From contig NZ_KK037166.1 in NCBI RefSeq assembly GCF_000568255.1, forward strand, positions 8,723,891-8,787,890: a DNA stretch of 64,000 nt, written 5' to 3'. The stretch is from Kutzneria sp. 744 (GTDB lineage Bacteria > Actinomycetota > Actinomycetes > Mycobacteriales > Pseudonocardiaceae). The translations under genes and the position numbers were made by a program. The stretch's first letter is position 1. Every line of letters begins with the position of its first letter. Positions 63,186 through 64,000 of this stretch are shown here, piece by piece. A model generated the notes under the pieces. The model made no database searches, was not told the origin of the DNA, and worked only from the letters and a program-made list of their open reading frames with translations.

Positions 63186-63602
63186 GTGAAGTTCATGCTG
63201 ACCGCTGCCGCGTCCTTGGCGCTGATGGCCGGTGGTCTGGGCGCCGGGGTGGCACAGGCCGAGGCGGCGCCGGGGTGTTCGAGCACCGTGCAGATCGGCT
63301 CGACCGCGTATGCCAGCTACGAGGGGCAGACCATCGCGTCGGTGAAGCAGTTCAAGGGCTGCGGCAAGAACTGGGCCTACACCTACGTGTGGGACCAGTT
63401 CCGGGCGAAGAACCTGGACTACTACATCGTCACCTTCGTCGACTCCAGCGCGACTGACGTCGGGTTCAGGACGAGCACGAAGAACGCGCGGGAGTTGTGG
63501 TCGGGCGGCACCGACACGTTGGCGCTCTGCACGAGGGCCGCGGGCGCGGTCTACCTGGGCAGCAAGGCCTACGACGCGGTCGAGACCGACGAGCGTTGTT
63601 GA
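63186..63602 (+). CDS. Secreted four-cysteine protein, array member 13
   Basis: This 138-residue protein starts at GTG after GGAGGGGAG. It is of the subgroup with members 6 and 11 (YVWDQFRAKNLDYY, NARELWSGGTDTL, ETDERC). The signal is VVKFMLTAAASLALMAGG..VAQA-E. It is the last intact copy; a decayed fragment and terminator B follow. Confidence 0.9.
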   Translation: MKFMLTAAASLALMAGGLGAGVAQAEAAPGCSSTVQIGSTAYASYEGQTIASVKQFKGCGKNWAYTYVWDQFRAKNLDYYIVTFVDSSATDVGFRTSTKNARELWSGGTDTLALCTRAAGAVYLGSKAYDAVETDERC

Positions 63603-63608
63603 CACCTG

Positions 63609-63673
63609 AAGTGCCAGGGCGAGATCGCGGCGTCGGGGACTGCGGGTGCGCGGAGACCGGCCGGCGCCGCTGA
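63609..63673 (+). pseudogene. Remnant of a 14th array member
   Basis: AAGTGCCAGGGCGAGATCG matches the KYQGEIS segment of member 11. About 30 bp on, GAGACCGGCCGGCGCCGCTGA matches the family's 3' end (ETDQRC stop), with the final Cys codon changed to CGC and a frame change between the two pieces. Roughly 230 bp of a normal gene have been deleted, and no signal peptide remains. Confidence 0.55.
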
Positions 63674-63692
63674 CTCCCTCCAGCAGCGCCAT

Positions 63693-63718
63693 GCCCCCGG
63701 GCCTTCGGGCCCGGGGGC
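63693..63718. terminator. Terminator B of the array (bidirectional)
   Basis: GCCCCCGGGCC-TTCG-GGCCCGGGGGC is an 11-bp perfect stem with a UUCG-type loop, followed by TTTGTCATG. It is homologous to terminator A and also faces the convergent CGNR gene. Confidence 0.88.
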
Positions 63719-63722
63719 TTTG

Positions 63723-64000
63723 TCATGCCTGGGCGTGGCGTTCGCGGTGGCGGGCCTGGCGGGCGCGGTTGGCGCAGGTCTTGGTGTCGCAGAACCTCCG
63801 CCGCTCGTCGCCGTGGGCGAAGAACAGCACGCAGTCGTGGTTGGCGCAGCCGCGCAGGCTCGCACCGGCCACGACCTCGACCGCCGAGCGGCCGATGACC
63901 GCGAGCGCGCCGCCGCCCCACTCCACGACGGGTCCGTCCGAAGTGGACGACAAGGTGGCCAGGCACCGGTGCGCGGCCTGGTTGATGCTCATCGTGGCGT
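63723..64000 (-). CDS. CGNR-type zinc-finger protein, 5' end outside the window
   Basis: The C-terminal part reads GCANHDCVLFFAHGDERRRFCDTKTCANRARQARHRERH. This is the CGNR/ABATE zinc finger C-x4-C...FC-x4-C, with CANR in place of the usual CGNR. Such proteins are about 180 residues with an N-terminal ABATE domain and act as putative transcription regulators. The frame is open to the right edge, so the start is not seen; an internal ATG at 63992 is probably not the true start. Confidence 0.82.
   Translation of the reverse strand, partial: ATMSINQAAHRCLATLSSTSDGPVVEWGGGALAVIGRSAVEVVAGASLRGCANHDCVLFFAHGDERRRFCDTKTCANRARQARHRERHAQA

Noticed and set aside
57387-63602. Array considered as a CRISPR array
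   Set aside because: Repeats are whole coding genes with conserved protein motifs, not short direct repeats with unique spacers; no cas genes are present.

Overview
The window is high-GC actinomycete chromosome. GTG and TTG starts are common, gene junctions often overlap by ATGA or GTGA, and the gene content (modular polyketide synthase, mycofactocin operon, AfsR/SARP regulator, PaaX, LigD-type NHEJ proteins) fits Pseudonocardiales such as Kutzneria and relatives. The genus is inferred from gene content only.

Layout. 1-5.5 kb: the 3' end of a type I PKS (KS-AT-DH-KR-ACP with a malonyl-type AT) and a type II thioesterase. 5.6-9.7 kb: an orphan PqqD-like protein, a mycofactocin-coupled SDR, a VOC protein, a [3Fe-4S] ferredoxin/P450 pair and an MftR-type TetR regulator. 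9.8-21.4 kb: one long, tightly overlapping mycofactocin operon, mftA-mftB-mftC, two OYE/FadH-like flavoenzymes, ETF alpha, FixC, FixX, ETF beta, a second mycofactocin-coupled SDR, mftF and a frameshifted mftE. No mftD is present. The operon appears to make the redox cofactor and also to encode a route from it through ETF/FixCX to quinone.

21.4-27.1 kb: a divergent DHA2 exporter/SDR pair around a strong operator, a deletion scar joining HxlR and alcohol-dehydrogenase remnants, a TetR/M14 peptidase pair and a SAM methyltransferase. 27.2-35.2 kb: a salicylate-type degradation island (CoA ligase, PaaX repressor, fumarylpyruvate hydrolase, gentisate dioxygenase, thioesterase, bifunctional salicylyl-CoA 5-hydroxylase/OYE, nitrilase). 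Two of its promoters carry the same near-identical operator. 35.2-47.3 kb: housekeeping and regulatory genes, including an aldo/keto reductase, a TetR/peroxiredoxin pair with twin operators, a UMP-kinase paralogue, LigD PE-Pol, an orphan glutamate-type binding protein, a sirtuin, a short Rho, and LuxR and MarR regulators.

47.3-50.7 kb: divergent secreted beta-glucanases (GH16 and GH64) with discoidin domains and two LacI-type operators. 50.7-54.4 kb: phosphoesterases, a LigD-like ligase and a nucleotidyltransferase/BON/phosphoesterase operon. 54.4-57.3 kb: an AfsR-like SARP with one frameshift. 57.4-63.7 kb, the most striking part: 13 tandem genes for small secreted four-cysteine proteins, each ending in Cys, plus a decayed remnant. 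They form two duplicated transcription units. Each unit has its own promoter with 11-bp-phased direct repeats of the kind SARPs bind, and its own homologous terminator. I do not recognise this family.

Seven apparent one-base indels in four genes all lie in short homopolymer runs. Sequencing error is therefore a live alternative to real gene decay.
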